Shown here piece after piece: positions 23,820 through 32,974 of a stretch of 64,000 nucleotides of DNA (positions within the stretch are counted from its first letter, which is position 1; each line of letters begins with the position of its first letter). Source of the DNA: Sinomicrobium sp. (lineage in GTDB: Bacteria > Bacteroidota > Bacteroidia > Flavobacteriales > Flavobacteriaceae). Location of the stretch: the NCBI GenBank assembly GCA_029266035.1, contig JAJUFH010000007.1:1-64000 (forward strand). Reading direction: 5' to 3'. A program made the position numbers and the translations under genes. A model generated the notes under the pieces. It was not told the origin of the DNA and did not search any database. It saw nothing but the letters and a program-made list of their open reading frames with translations.

Positions 23820-25523
23820 TTACTTTTTTGCCCGGTATAAGGTAGCGTTAAATATAGTGCTATTCCCCACTTTGTCGGTTACCTCGAGTTGGAGGTTGTG
23901 TTCGCTTTGGTCAAAAATGACATCGTCAAAATGATAGCTGAGCATATTTTGTTTTGGTTCGTACTCCATTAAAATCCACTTTCCATTGATGGTGGCTCGA
24001 TACGAATCTATACCACTCAAAGGGTCGGAGATTTTTATTTTTAGGGTTCGATAGTTGGATACCCACTGTTTGTCTTTAAAGTTTACCGGATTTACCTCTG
24101 GCGGTGTGCTGTCTCTCACTATGCTATATATGCCGAGACTTCGGGTGTGGGTAGAAAAGGAATTTCCTCTTTTGTAGGTCTTTTGATACACTGGTTTCCC
24201 CCTGCTGTTGGTGTGGGCTATAAAGAGTTGTTTGCGCTCGTCTTCCGGGTATTCAGATACATCTATAGTGAGGGTGTAGTTGTCGTGTAGTGGAATTTCG
24301 GGATGATGTATGCGGTAGCTGTTGTCTCCCAGATCTTTCAAGTCGAGATAGAGATTGCTGTAACTGGTGTTAGCAGGGAAAAAGACGGTGGCTTTTCCCA
24401 CAGTGTATATATTGTCTCTGTTTTTTTTAAGTTGATAGGGAGTGAACTTTTTTGTTACAGACTGTCGGATGTCTTCTTTTTTACCGGATAGGGGAATTTG
24501 AAGCGTGCTGCTGTTTCCTTCAAAATCACTCACTTTTATGGTGACATTGTAGTCGGCACCCTCTTCGATTTGTACAATGCCATTTTGCTGTTGTATGCTG
24601 TAAATGCCGAGTTTGTTTCCGTTGTCGATAAAGCACTTTTGTATGATTTGCCGTTTTTGGATATAGTGACTGTAGTCGATCATTGTCTTGATATAGCGCG
24701 TCTTGGCAAAAGAAAAGGTGTTGAAGCCGTAGGAGAGCCTTGGCTCTCCATTTACCGAAAGCTGAACCTTGTAGGCTCCGTTTTTGTTGTATGAATTGTC
24801 TTGACGGTCGAAGGTGCGTATACCGAAACCTATGGCTCCGAAGGCGGTGACCTTGTCGGCGAGTAATGTACCATCTGACTGCTTCGAAAAGCGAATGCGT
24901 ATTGGATGTTGCGACTGGTTTACTCGGCTGCTGTCGCTAAGGGAATAGGCGTATAGCTCTTGGATAACAGGGGCTTGAGTATCTTTTACCTTCAGTCCGA
25001 ATAAAAACGGATTGATGGGTTTTTCGGTTTTGCTGTCTCTTATTTCAAAGTGCAGATGTGGACCTCCACTGCTTCCGGTATTGCCGGTATAGGCGATGAA
25101 ATCTCCTTTTTTTACCTGAAATTCCGAAGGGTCTGGGGTGAGGTCTATACTGTAACTTTCCTGTTTGTACTGCTGCTTTTTGACATAAGAATCTATAAGG
25201 GGATTGAATTGTTTTAAATGAGCATATACCGATGTATAGCCGTTGGGATGGGTGATGTAAAGCACTTTTCCGTATCCCCAAGGAGATATTCTTATGCGCG
25301 AAATATACCCGTCTGCAGCGGCATGAGCTTTTAGTCCTTCACGTTGTTGCGTTTTGAGATCAGCTCCGGCGTGAAAGTGGTCACCTCTGAGTTCGCCAAA
25401 AGTTCCCGAAGTGAGTAGGGGGATGTCGAGAGGTGATTGAAAATAGTTGTTTGGATAGGTTTTCTCTTGAGAAAAACTAGTTGAAATCGCCAGAAGAGCG
25501 AGTGCAAAATGGAATAATCGCAT
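23820..25523 (-). CDS. M23 family (LytM-type) metallopeptidase
   Basis: A 567-residue exported peptidoglycan hydrolase. A signal peptide (residues 1-18) is followed by the LytM domain in about residues 30-165. Its zinc ligands are visible in DHFHAGADLKT (His and Asp) and in SGGPHLHFEIRD (HxH). The remaining 400 residues are beta-rich with Ig-like features (DSTPPEVNP, ISDPLSGIDSYRATING, LEVTDKVGNST) and probably serve positioning or binding. It likely cuts peptide cross-links in cell-wall remodelling. It is divergent from bshC. Confidence 0.9.
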   Translation of the reverse strand: MRLFHFALALLAISTSFSQEKTYPNNYFQSPLDIPLLTSGTFGELRGDHFHAGADLKTQQREGLKAHAAADGYISRIRISPWGYGKVLYITHPNGYTSVYAHLKQFNPLIDSYVKKQQYKQESYSIDLTPDPSEFQVKKGDFIAYTGNTGSSGGPHLHFEIRDSKTEKPINPFLFGLKVKDTQAPVIQELYAYSLSDSSRVNQSQHPIRIRFSKQSDGTLLADKVTAFGAIGFGIRTFDRQDNSYNKNGAYKVQLSVNGEPRLSYGFNTFSFAKTRYIKTMIDYSHYIQKRQIIQKCFIDNGNKLGIYSIQQQNGIVQIEEGADYNVTIKVSDFEGNSSTLQIPLSGKKEDIRQSVTKKFTPYQLKKNRDNIYTVGKATVFFPANTSYSNLYLDLKDLGDNSYRIHHPEIPLHDNYTLTIDVSEYPEDERKQLFIAHTNSRGKPVYQKTYKRGNSFSTHTRSLGIYSIVRDSTPPEVNPVNFKDKQWVSNYRTLKIKISDPLSGIDSYRATINGKWILMEYEPKQNMLSYHFDDVIFDQSEHNLQLEVTDKVGNSTIFNATLYRAKK

Positions 25524-25654
25524 GGAACTTGTTGTTAGACTCGGCTAAAATAGTTAATACGACCAAAAGGGCAAAAATTATATGCTGTTGAGTGGGTGGT
25601 GGTATGCAGAAGACATCTTAACGTAATTTTTAGAAACGGTCTGCCAAAGAGTTT

Positions 25655-25662
25655 TATCTTTA
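25655..25662 (+). promoter_or_regulatory. Candidate -7 element of bshC
   Basis: TATCTTTA is a one-mismatch TAnnTTTG, 26 bases before the chosen bshC start codon. It lies inside the upstream extension of the open frame and so argues against the longer start. Confidence 0.45.
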
Positions 25663-25688
25663 CATCTTCTAAAATTACAAGAGCAACT

Positions 25689-27290
25689 ATGCCTTCAGAG
25701 TGTATTTCATTGAGAGAGACCGGATATTTTTCCGATTTGATATGTGATTATGTTGAAGAAAAAGAAGGGCTTACGCCATTTTATCACCGTTTTCCTAGCA
25801 TTGAGTCTTTAGGAGAACAGATGAAAGAAAAAGGGGCTGCCTTTTCTGCGGAAGTGCGTGATGTACTTGTCGAAGCTTTAAAACGACAGTACAGCGGGGT
25901 GGAATTGTCGGCTGCCACAAAGGGCAATATTGACGCCTTGGCAGGTGGAGATACCTTTACGGTTACCACAGGTCATCAACTAAACCTCTTTACTGGGCCT
26001 TCTTATTTTCTCTATAAGATAGTGTCTACTATAAAACTGGCGCAGCGTTTGAATGAGACCTATCCCGATAAAAAAGTAGTTCCTGTATACTGGATGGCTA
26101 CCGAAGATCACGACTTTGAGGAGATCAGCTATTTTAACTTTGACGGGAAGAAATTTAACTGGAACAGGGATTCTGGAGGGGCTGTAGGGAGATTTTCACC
26201 CAGTGGACTCGAGGAAGTTTTCCGCTTGTTTTCGGCCGAACTCGGACCGGGTATTTATGCCGACGAGCTCAGAACACTTTTCAAAGAGGCTTATCTGGGG
26301 CATGAAAACCTCGCAGAAGCCACCCGTTTTTTGGTCAATCAGCTTTTTGGGCGTTACGGACTGGTGATTGTCGACGGAGACGACAGCTCACTCAAGCGGC
26401 GTTTTGTGCCGTATATGGAGAGTGATCTTTTGGAACAGGTTGCTTACACTCAGGTGTCGCGCACTTCCGAAGAACTCAAAAATGCCGGCTATGGCGTTCA
26501 GGTAAATCCGAGGGAGATTAATCTCTTTTATCTGGGTGACGATTTTCGCGAACGTATAGAAGGTAGTGGAGACAACTACACTGTGGTAGGGACTGATATC
26601 ACGTGGAGTAGAGATGAACTCTTAAAGCAGCTACGTGAAACTCCAGAACGCTTTTCTCCAAATGTGCTTATGCGCCCTTTGTATCAGGAAGTGGTGTTGC
26701 CCAATCTCTGTTATATAGGAGGAGGTGGTGAAATTGCCTATTGGTTGCAGATGAAAGATTTTTTCAATGCGGTAGAGGTGCCTTTTCCGGTGCTGTTGGT
26801 ACGAAATTCGGTCTTGGTGGTCAGTGCTCGAGAGCGAGAAAAAATGAATCGACTCAATTTGCAATCGGCTTCACTCTTTATGGAGAGGGATGCTTTTATC
26901 AATAAGAGAGTTAGAGAAATCAGCGATATCGATATCGATTTTAGTCGGCAAAAAACTCATCTCAAACAACAGTTTGAAGCGCTGTACACTCTTGCAGAGC
27001 AGACCGACAAAAGCTTTTTGAATGCGGTAAAAGCCCAAGAGGTAAAACAGCTGAAAGGCTTGGCGCAACTGGAAAAGCGATTGCTCAAAGCACAGCGACG
27101 CAAACTTTCGGACCAGGTGGTGCGAATTACCGACTTGCAAGACGAATTGTTTCCGGGGCGATCACTACAGGAAAGAACAGTCAATTTTGCGTGGTTCTAC
27201 CGCGAATACGGTAGCGGATTTATCGACTTGTTGAACGAGGTGTTAGAGCCGCTGCAAGGAGGATTTACGATATTGACTGTAAAAGAGTAG
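25689..27290 (+). CDS. bshC: Putative cysteine ligase BshC (bacillithiol biosynthesis)
   Basis: A 533-residue protein of the BshC family, which adds cysteine to glucosaminyl-malate in the last step of bacillithiol synthesis. The nucleotide-binding core shows TVTTGHQLNLFTGPSYFLYK and VPVYWMATEDHDFEEISYFNFDGK, both family signatures. The C-terminal half contains the long coiled-coil region (about residues 395-500) and the final FAWFYREYGSGFIDLL. The start MPSECISLRETGYFSDL was preferred to an upstream GTG/ATG-type extension. The presence of bshC implies bacillithiol is the low-molecular-weight thiol; bshA and bshB are not in the window. Confidence 0.93.
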   Translation: MPSECISLRETGYFSDLICDYVEEKEGLTPFYHRFPSIESLGEQMKEKGAAFSAEVRDVLVEALKRQYSGVELSAATKGNIDALAGGDTFTVTTGHQLNLFTGPSYFLYKIVSTIKLAQRLNETYPDKKVVPVYWMATEDHDFEEISYFNFDGKKFNWNRDSGGAVGRFSPSGLEEVFRLFSAELGPGIYADELRTLFKEAYLGHENLAEATRFLVNQLFGRYGLVIVDGDDSSLKRRFVPYMESDLLEQVAYTQVSRTSEELKNAGYGVQVNPREINLFYLGDDFRERIEGSGDNYTVVGTDITWSRDELLKQLRETPERFSPNVLMRPLYQEVVLPNLCYIGGGGEIAYWLQMKDFFNAVEVPFPVLLVRNSVLVVSAREREKMNRLNLQSASLFMERDAFINKRVREISDIDIDFSRQKTHLKQQFEALYTLAEQTDKSFLNAVKAQEVKQLKGLAQLEKRLLKAQRRKLSDQVVRITDLQDELFPGRSLQERTVNFAWFYREYGSGFIDLLNEVLEPLQGGFTILTVKE

Positions 27291-27302
27291 CTCCTCAATC
27301 AC

Positions 27303-27310
27303 TATCTTTG
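27303..27310 (+). promoter_or_regulatory. Candidate -7 element of the PLP decarboxylase gene
   Basis: TATCTTTG, a perfect TAnnTTTG, lies 17 bases before the start codon and 13 bases after the bshC stop, so the gene probably has its own promoter. Confidence 0.55.
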
Positions 27311-27326
27311 CCGAAAAGAAAATACG

Positions 27327-28697
27327 ATGCACAATATAGATATGGATGTGGTAGACATGACCCTAGATGTCATGAAATACGCCATAAACCGGATTACCCA
27401 AACATCACCCGAATTGGGCAAACCCAAAAAGGAGGAGGAGCTGCGAAAGCTGGTGGGAGAAACCATTACTGATGAAGGAATTGGAGGAGAGAAAGCCTTC
27501 CGTTTGTTCCGCGATGTGCTGGTCAAAGCTACGGTGCCTATAGATCATCCGAGACATTTGGCCTTTGTGCCGGCAGCGCCTACTCGCGCAGCGATTATGT
27601 TCGACCTCATTACTTCCGCGTCTAGTATACACGGCGCTTACTGGATGGAAGGTGCAGGAGGAATTTTCTGTGAAAATGAAGCTATGAGATGGCTGGTTTC
27701 CCTTACCGGTTTACCGGAAGGAGCCTTTGGGGTGTTTACCAGTGGAGGTACAGCAGCCAATTTATCGGCGATGGTTACAGCGAGAGAACATTGGAGAGCT
27801 TCTGAAAAACACACTCGAGATAGAGGGTTGATGATTACTTCTGTAGGGGCGCATTCTTCTATCAAGGCTATGGCCAAGGTGATAGATGTAGATGTGTATC
27901 TGGTGGATTCTGAAGACAGACTCTCGGGAGAAAGTTTGAAAGATGCTATAGCACAGCTTTCGGCAGAACAGCGAAGTCGCCTTTTTGCAGTGGTAGCCAC
28001 AGGGGGTACCACCAATGCGGGGATTATCGACGATTTGGACGGAATTGCTGAGGTGTGTAGGCAAGAAGGATTGTGGTTTCACGTAGATGCCGCATACGGA
28101 GGAGGGGCTCTAGCTGCCGATTCGGTACGTCATCTCTTTTACGGTATAGAAAGAGCAAACAGCATTACTATAGACCCGCATAAGTGGTTGTTTTCGCCAT
28201 ACGATTGTGGTGCGGTGATTTACAAGAACCCCGAACTGGCTAGGAAAGCTCATTCTCAAGAAGGTTCTTACCTGGATATTTTTAAAGATGAAGGAGCTCA
28301 GGGGTTTAATCCTGCCGATTACCAGATACAGCTCACTAGGAGAGTTAGAGGACTTCCGTTGTGGTTCTCATTAGCTCTACACGGTACAAAGAAGTATAAG
28401 GAGGCAGTGGAGAGAGGGATTACACTGGCGAGAATGGCCGGCGAAATGATATCTAGTTATCCGCAACTCGAACTGGTCAGAGAACCTAGTTTGTCTTGCG
28501 TACTTTTTAGAAGAAAGGGGTGGACTCCCGACGATTATACACATTGGACTTATAAAAACCACAGAGACGGAGTGGCGCTGGTGACGCCTACCAAGTGGAA
28601 GACCGGAGATTTGTATGAGACCGTTGCTCGGTTTTGCTTTATCAATCCGGATACCACAGAAGAAGATATAAAGATCATCTTGGACACTATGGTCTGA
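27327..28697 (+). CDS. PLP-dependent amino acid decarboxylase (group II)
   Basis: A 456-residue enzyme of the pyridoxal-dependent decarboxylase family (aromatic amino acid, glutamate and diaminobutyrate decarboxylases). The cofactor lysine is Lys286 in ITIDPHKWLFSPYDCG. The aspartate that binds the pyridine ring is in FHVDAAYGGGAL, and the conserved TSGGTAANLSAM and HSSIKAMAKVI segments are present. The substrate cannot be settled: residues resemble aromatic-L-amino-acid decarboxylases as much as diaminobutyrate types. It is a single gene between bshC and guaA. Confidence 0.87.
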   Translation: MHNIDMDVVDMTLDVMKYAINRITQTSPELGKPKKEEELRKLVGETITDEGIGGEKAFRLFRDVLVKATVPIDHPRHLAFVPAAPTRAAIMFDLITSASSIHGAYWMEGAGGIFCENEAMRWLVSLTGLPEGAFGVFTSGGTAANLSAMVTAREHWRASEKHTRDRGLMITSVGAHSSIKAMAKVIDVDVYLVDSEDRLSGESLKDAIAQLSAEQRSRLFAVVATGGTTNAGIIDDLDGIAEVCRQEGLWFHVDAAYGGGALAADSVRHLFYGIERANSITIDPHKWLFSPYDCGAVIYKNPELARKAHSQEGSYLDIFKDEGAQGFNPADYQIQLTRRVRGLPLWFSLALHGTKKYKEAVERGITLARMAGEMISSYPQLELVREPSLSCVLFRRKGWTPDDYTHWTYKNHRDGVALVTPTKWKTGDLYETVARFCFINPDTTEEDIKIILDTMV

Positions 28698-28758
28698 TAC
28701 AGGGAGGATATTTGTTAGGCTTGTGAATAATTCCGCTAATGGAAATCCCCGATTTGAA

Positions 28759-28788
28759 TTTGTTATTTGATATTTAGTAGTATTTTTG
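28759..28788 (+). promoter_or_regulatory. Candidate guaA promoter
   Basis: TTTG at 28759-28762 and TATTTTTG at 28781-28788 are separated by 18 bases, close to the Bacteroidota consensus. The -7 element ends only three bases before the ATG at 28792, so the transcript would have a very short or almost absent leader. Confidence 0.55.
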
Positions 28789-28791
28789 CGC

Positions 28792-30321
28792 ATGCAACAC
28801 GACGTACTTATTTTAGATTTCGGTTCGCAGTACACTCAACTCATCGCTCGCAGGGTTCGCGAGCTCAATATTTACTGCGAGATACATCCATTCAACAATT
28901 TGCCAGACGACATATCGCGTTACAAGGCAGTAATACTTTCAGGTAGTCCTTATTCGGTAAGGGGTGAAGATGCTCCACATCCCGATTTGTCGGAAATCAA
29001 AGGGAAGGTACCGCTCTTAGGCGTCTGTTACGGAGCCCAGTATCTCGCACATTTTGGAGGGGGAAGTGTAGAACCCTCGGAAACCAGAGAGTACGGCAGA
29101 GCTAAGCTCTCGTATATAGATGGAGACGAGCCTTTTTTTAAAGGGGTTTCTACGGGCTCACAAGTGTGGATGAGCCATAGCGATACCATAAAAAAACTCC
29201 CGGATAATGCGGTGAAGATGGCGAGTACTGCCGATGTGGACTACGCAGCTTATCGCATAGAAGGTGAAGATACCTATGCGATACAGTTTCATCCGGAAGT
29301 GTATCACTCGACAGACGGAAAGCAAATACTGGAAAACTTTTTGGTCGGAATTGCCGGAATTTCCCAATCGTGGACTCCGGATAATTTTGTAGATATGACC
29401 GTTGAGGCACTTCGCAAACAACTCGGAAACGACAAAGTGGTTCTCGCACTTTCGGGAGGAGTCGATTCGACCGTAGCTGCAGTGCTGTTGCACCGAGCTA
29501 TAGGGGCAAATCTGCACTGTGTTTTTGTAAATAACGGTTTGCTTCGTAAAAACGAGTTCGATACTGTTTTGAAGCGATACGAAAATATGAACCTCAACGT
29601 AATAGGTGTAGATGCCTCCGATCGTTTTCTCAGTGCCTTGGCAGGAGTTAGCGATCCGGAGCAGAAACGAAAGATTATCGGTAGGACTTTTATAGAGGTA
29701 TTCGACGATGAAGCTCACAAGATAAAAGATGTGAAATGGTTGGGGCAGGGAACCATCTATCCCGATGTGATAGAGTCGATTTCGGTAAACGGTCCTTCAG
29801 CTACCATAAAAAGTCACCACAACGTTGGGGGATTACCCGACTTTATGAAGCTCAAAGTGGTAGAACCCCTTCGTATGCTGTTTAAGGATGAGGTGAGAAG
29901 GGTAGGAGCTTCTATGGCTATCGATCCGGAACAATTGGGCAGACACCCCTTCCCCGGGCCAGGACTCGCCATACGTATTCTCGGAGATATCACTCCCGAA
30001 AAGGTGAGGATATTGCAGGAAGTAGACGATATTTTTGTAAGCGGACTCAAGAGCTGGGGATTGTATGACAAGGTGTGGCAAGCTGGAGCCATCTTGCTTC
30101 CGGTAAACTCTGTTGGGGTTATGGGCGACGAACGTACTTATGAAAAATGCGTGGCACTCAGGGCCGTAGAAAGTACAGATGGGATGACAGCCGATTGGGT
30201 TAATTTGCCTTACGACTTTTTGCAAAAGATTTCTAACGATATAATAAATAGGGTAAAAGGCGTTAATAGAGTAGTATACGATATAAGCTCTAAACCACCG
30301 GCTACCATAGAGTGGGAGTAA
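28792..30321 (+). CDS. guaA: GMP synthase (glutamine-hydrolysing)
   Basis: A 509-residue cytoplasmic enzyme converting XMP to GMP. The amidotransferase domain (1 to about 190) has catalytic Cys79 in [12 protein letters not shown] and the His-x-Glu in [10 protein letters not shown]. The ATP pyrophosphatase P-loop is [17 protein letters not shown] (about residue 221). The dimerisation domain carries [37 protein letters not shown] is the family start; a TTG two codons upstream overlaps the promoter and was rejected. Confidence 0.97.
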   Translation: MQHDVLILDFGSQYTQLIARRVRELNIYCEIHPFNNLPDDISRYKAVILSGSPYSVRGEDAPHPDLSEIKGKVPLLGVCYGAQYLAHFGGGSVEPSETREYGRAKLSYIDGDEPFFKGVSTGSQVWMSHSDTIKKLPDNAVKMASTADVDYAAYRIEGEDTYAIQFHPEVYHSTDGKQILENFLVGIAGISQSWTPDNFVDMTVEALRKQLGNDKVVLALSGGVDSTVAAVLLHRAIGANLHCVFVNNGLLRKNEFDTVLKRYENMNLNVIGVDASDRFLSALAGVSDPEQKRKIIGRTFIEVFDDEAHKIKDVKWLGQGTIYPDVIESISVNGPSATIKSHHNVGGLPDFMKLKVVEPLRMLFKDEVRRVGASMAIDPEQLGRHPFPGPGLAIRILGDITPEKVRILQEVDDIFVSGLKSWGLYDKVWQAGAILLPVNSVGVMGDERTYEKCVALRAVESTDGMTADWVNLPYDFLQKISNDIINRVKGVNRVVYDISSKPPATIEWE

Positions 30322-30348
30322 GCTCTGAAATGAATTAAATACAAGCAG

Positions 30349-32247
30349 ATGAACAGAATTGTCACAGTTGTAGTGGTCTTCTTTTTGAGTGTGGTTGTAC
30401 ACGCGCAAGAATTTGATACCCACCCGGTAAAAAGAGGAGAAACACTGGAGAGTATAGCGAGAAAGTATCAGGTAGATATCTCAGATATAATCCGCCTCAA
30501 TCCGGAGGTGAAGAACGGCTTGGTGATAAATTCTATTCTTATTATTCCCATTTCAGATCAGGCTAAAAAAGAGGGGCCTGAGATGATCCAAGAGGTGGTG
30601 TCTTTTATCACTCACAAGGTGAGACGCAAGGAAACTCTGTACAGCATTGCTCAGTTGTACAATATAGGGGTAGACGATATAAAGAGGTATAACAAGGAAC
30701 TCTATGGACGACAGCTTAAGAAAAGGGAAAAAATACGTATTCCCCGCTATGAACGCAAAACTGTAGAGGTCTTTAAGGATATCGAACCTAACAATACGAA
30801 AATATATACCGTACAGGCCAGTGAAGGAAAATGGAGAGTGGCTTATAAACACGGTATTACTATTGAAGAATTGGAAAAACTGAACCCGGAAATGGGGGAG
30901 GTGTTAAAGCCCGGACAGGAGTTGTTGGTGCCCGATGCCACAGAGCAGCCGGAAAGGGAGATTGACGACGCACATAATTATTACGTAGTGCAACCCAAGG
31001 AAGGCTTTTACCGTCTGAAGGTAAAGCTGGGAGTGAGCCAACAAGAACTCGAAGCACTTAATCCCGAGCTCAAGGAAGATGGTCTGAAAGTGGGAATGAT
31101 ACTTAAATTGCCAAAAAATATTTCTGGGAATTTTGTGGTGGATGACGGGGTGGTGACCGAATCCTTTCATCTTGAAGACAGTATAGAAAGGGGAAAAACA
31201 GTAAATCTCGCTCTCGTACTTCCGTTGCGACTCAATGAAATGGGAGCTAGTGAAGATTATACAGATAAACTAAAGGGAAGTAAATTGCTCAGTCGTACAC
31301 TCGATTTTTATACTGGTGCCTTGGCTGCACTGGATACAGCTCGACAATTGGGGGTATCGGTAAACCTCGACGTGCTTGATGGTAGAGGAAATATGACAGG
31401 AGTTGGTGGATTGTTGGCTGCCAAGCAATTTAAAACTTCCGACGCTATTATCGGACCCTTTATAGCCAAAGCTTTTGACCAGGTCAGTTCCGGTGTAAAA
31501 CACACCCCTGTCTTTTTGCCTTTTTCAGGTGATATAAAAGCCGCATCAAATGTTTTTCAAACAGTGCCAGACGACAATGTGCTAAGAGAAAAAATGCTTA
31601 ATTTTCTCAGAGCTGGAAGTGAAGGTAAACAGCATGTCATTATCGCGGATTCTAAAAACGCGGCTGCATTGGCGAGTTTAAAGCAAGTATTGCCGGGTGC
31701 AAAAGTGCTCTCTCCTACCGAAGACAAATACATTCGATTGGACGATCTTAAAAAGTTGCTCAGCAATACTTTGGAAAATAGAGTTATCGTAGAGACCAAC
31801 GATATTGTCTTGCTGACCAATATAACCGGAATACTGAACTCTGCCCGATCTGACGAACATAAAATTGTGATGTACACTACAAAAAAGGGAAGTGCATACG
31901 AGGCAGAGAGTATTTCCAATTTTTATTTGGCAAATCTCCACTTCCACTATCCGGCAGTAGATAAAATGTCGTCGGAGAACAGCACCTTCTCGCAAGCTTA
32001 TGAGAGGAAATTCGGAATCTCTCCAAACCGGTATGCCGTAAGGGGATATGACCTCACTCTCGATGTCATTTTGAGATTGGCGTACAACAAAGACCTGTTT
32101 GACACCGTATCGGAGATCGGTGAAACTCAATATGTGGAGAACAAGTTTAAATATCACGAGAAAGCGAATGGAGGGGGCTATTACAATAACGGAGCCTATA
32201 TAGTGAGGTATACGGATAATTTGGAAATAGAAGAGGCTAAGAATTAA
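30349..32247 (+). CDS. Secreted LysM protein with periplasmic-binding-like domain
   Basis: A 632-residue protein with a signal peptide (residues 1-19, ending VVHAQ). Four LysM-type repeats lie in about residues 22-260: HPVKRGETLESIARKYQV, HKVRRKETLYSIAQLYNI, YTVQASEGKWRVAYKHGI and YYVVQPKEGFYRLKVKLG. The last two are degenerate. The rest (about 285-632) resembles a type 1 periplasmic binding fold (VNLALVLPLRLNE, AIIGPFIAKAFDQVSS, RYAVRGYDLTLDVI). LysM binds peptidoglycan; the second domain may sense or hold a ligand or act structurally at the cell wall. It follows guaA by 27 bases and is possibly cotranscribed. Confidence 0.87.
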   Translation: MNRIVTVVVVFFLSVVVHAQEFDTHPVKRGETLESIARKYQVDISDIIRLNPEVKNGLVINSILIIPISDQAKKEGPEMIQEVVSFITHKVRRKETLYSIAQLYNIGVDDIKRYNKELYGRQLKKREKIRIPRYERKTVEVFKDIEPNNTKIYTVQASEGKWRVAYKHGITIEELEKLNPEMGEVLKPGQELLVPDATEQPEREIDDAHNYYVVQPKEGFYRLKVKLGVSQQELEALNPELKEDGLKVGMILKLPKNISGNFVVDDGVVTESFHLEDSIERGKTVNLALVLPLRLNEMGASEDYTDKLKGSKLLSRTLDFYTGALAALDTARQLGVSVNLDVLDGRGNMTGVGGLLAAKQFKTSDAIIGPFIAKAFDQVSSGVKHTPVFLPFSGDIKAASNVFQTVPDDNVLREKMLNFLRAGSEGKQHVIIADSKNAAALASLKQVLPGAKVLSPTEDKYIRLDDLKKLLSNTLENRVIVETNDIVLLTNITGILNSARSDEHKIVMYTTKKGSAYEAESISNFYLANLHFHYPAVDKMSSENSTFSQAYERKFGISPNRYAVRGYDLTLDVILRLAYNKDLFDTVSEIGETQYVENKFKYHEKANGGGYYNNGAYIVRYTDNLEIEEAKN

Positions 32248-32319
32248 AGTTGAACAGATGAGAGAGTGGGCTAATCAACGAATGCCCAATGCCGAAGCGC
32301 TTGAATAACGAGATTGTTT

Positions 32320-32724
32320 ATGACATCAAAGGTAATTTATCAAGGAGAACTGCGTACTTCCTGTGAGCATATCGCTTCGGGAAATACTTTTGTAACCGAT
32401 GCGCCTACTGACAACAACGGGAGAGGAGAAGCCTTTTCTCCTACCGATACGGTTGCCACAGCACTGGCGAGTTGCATGCTTACTGTAATGGGAATCAAAG
32501 CCCGCGAACTGGAGGTAGACTTAGCCGGAACAGAGGCGGAAGTAACCAAAACAATGTCGGCCGGACCGAGAAGGATATCGGGGATTAAAGTGGTGTTTAA
32601 TTTCAATACAAACCCGGGAGACAAAGCCCAAAAAATACTCGAAAACACAGCGCGCACCTGTCCGGTGCATTACAGCTTGCACCCGGATATCGAAAGAGAA
32701 ATTGTGTTTCAATGGCCGGACTGA
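32320..32724 (+). CDS. OsmC family protein
   Basis: A 134-residue protein of the OsmC/Ohr fold. SPTDTVATALASCMLTVMGIKAREL carries the first conserved Cys, and ENTARTCPVHYSL the second; in the family the pair reduces organic hydroperoxides. The start used is MTSKVIYQGELRT; a TTG two codons earlier was rejected. It lies 72 bases after the LysM gene on the same strand. Confidence 0.9.
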   Translation: MTSKVIYQGELRTSCEHIASGNTFVTDAPTDNNGRGEAFSPTDTVATALASCMLTVMGIKARELEVDLAGTEAEVTKTMSAGPRRISGIKVVFNFNTNPGDKAQKILENTARTCPVHYSLHPDIEREIVFQWPD

Positions 32725-32914
32725 TAGCACAGTCCGATTTTCTTTTATTATCTCTTTATAAATAAAATCAATAAGTTGTTTTTGACCGGGTGAAAGCTCT
32801 GTTATTAACAACTTTGTATTTTTATAGCTTAAAAATGCTGAATGTGTAAAAATAAAAGGGTTTTAGTTGTAAATGCTGAGAATTATTCGTTATATAAAAG
32901 CATATATTAAAAAC

Positions 32915-32945
32915 TTTCAAAAGTGTTGGCGGTTTCGTACATTTG
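32915..32945 (+). promoter_or_regulatory. Candidate aconitase promoter
   Basis: TTTC at 32915-32918, a 19-base spacer and TACATTTG at 32938-32945 match the Bacteroidota promoter layout with one -33 mismatch. The leader to the ATG at 32975 would be about 22 bases. The 250 bases between the OsmC gene and aconitase hold nothing else that I can support. Confidence 0.62.
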
Positions 32946-32974
32946 CTGGACTTTCAAAATAAAAAATATAAACG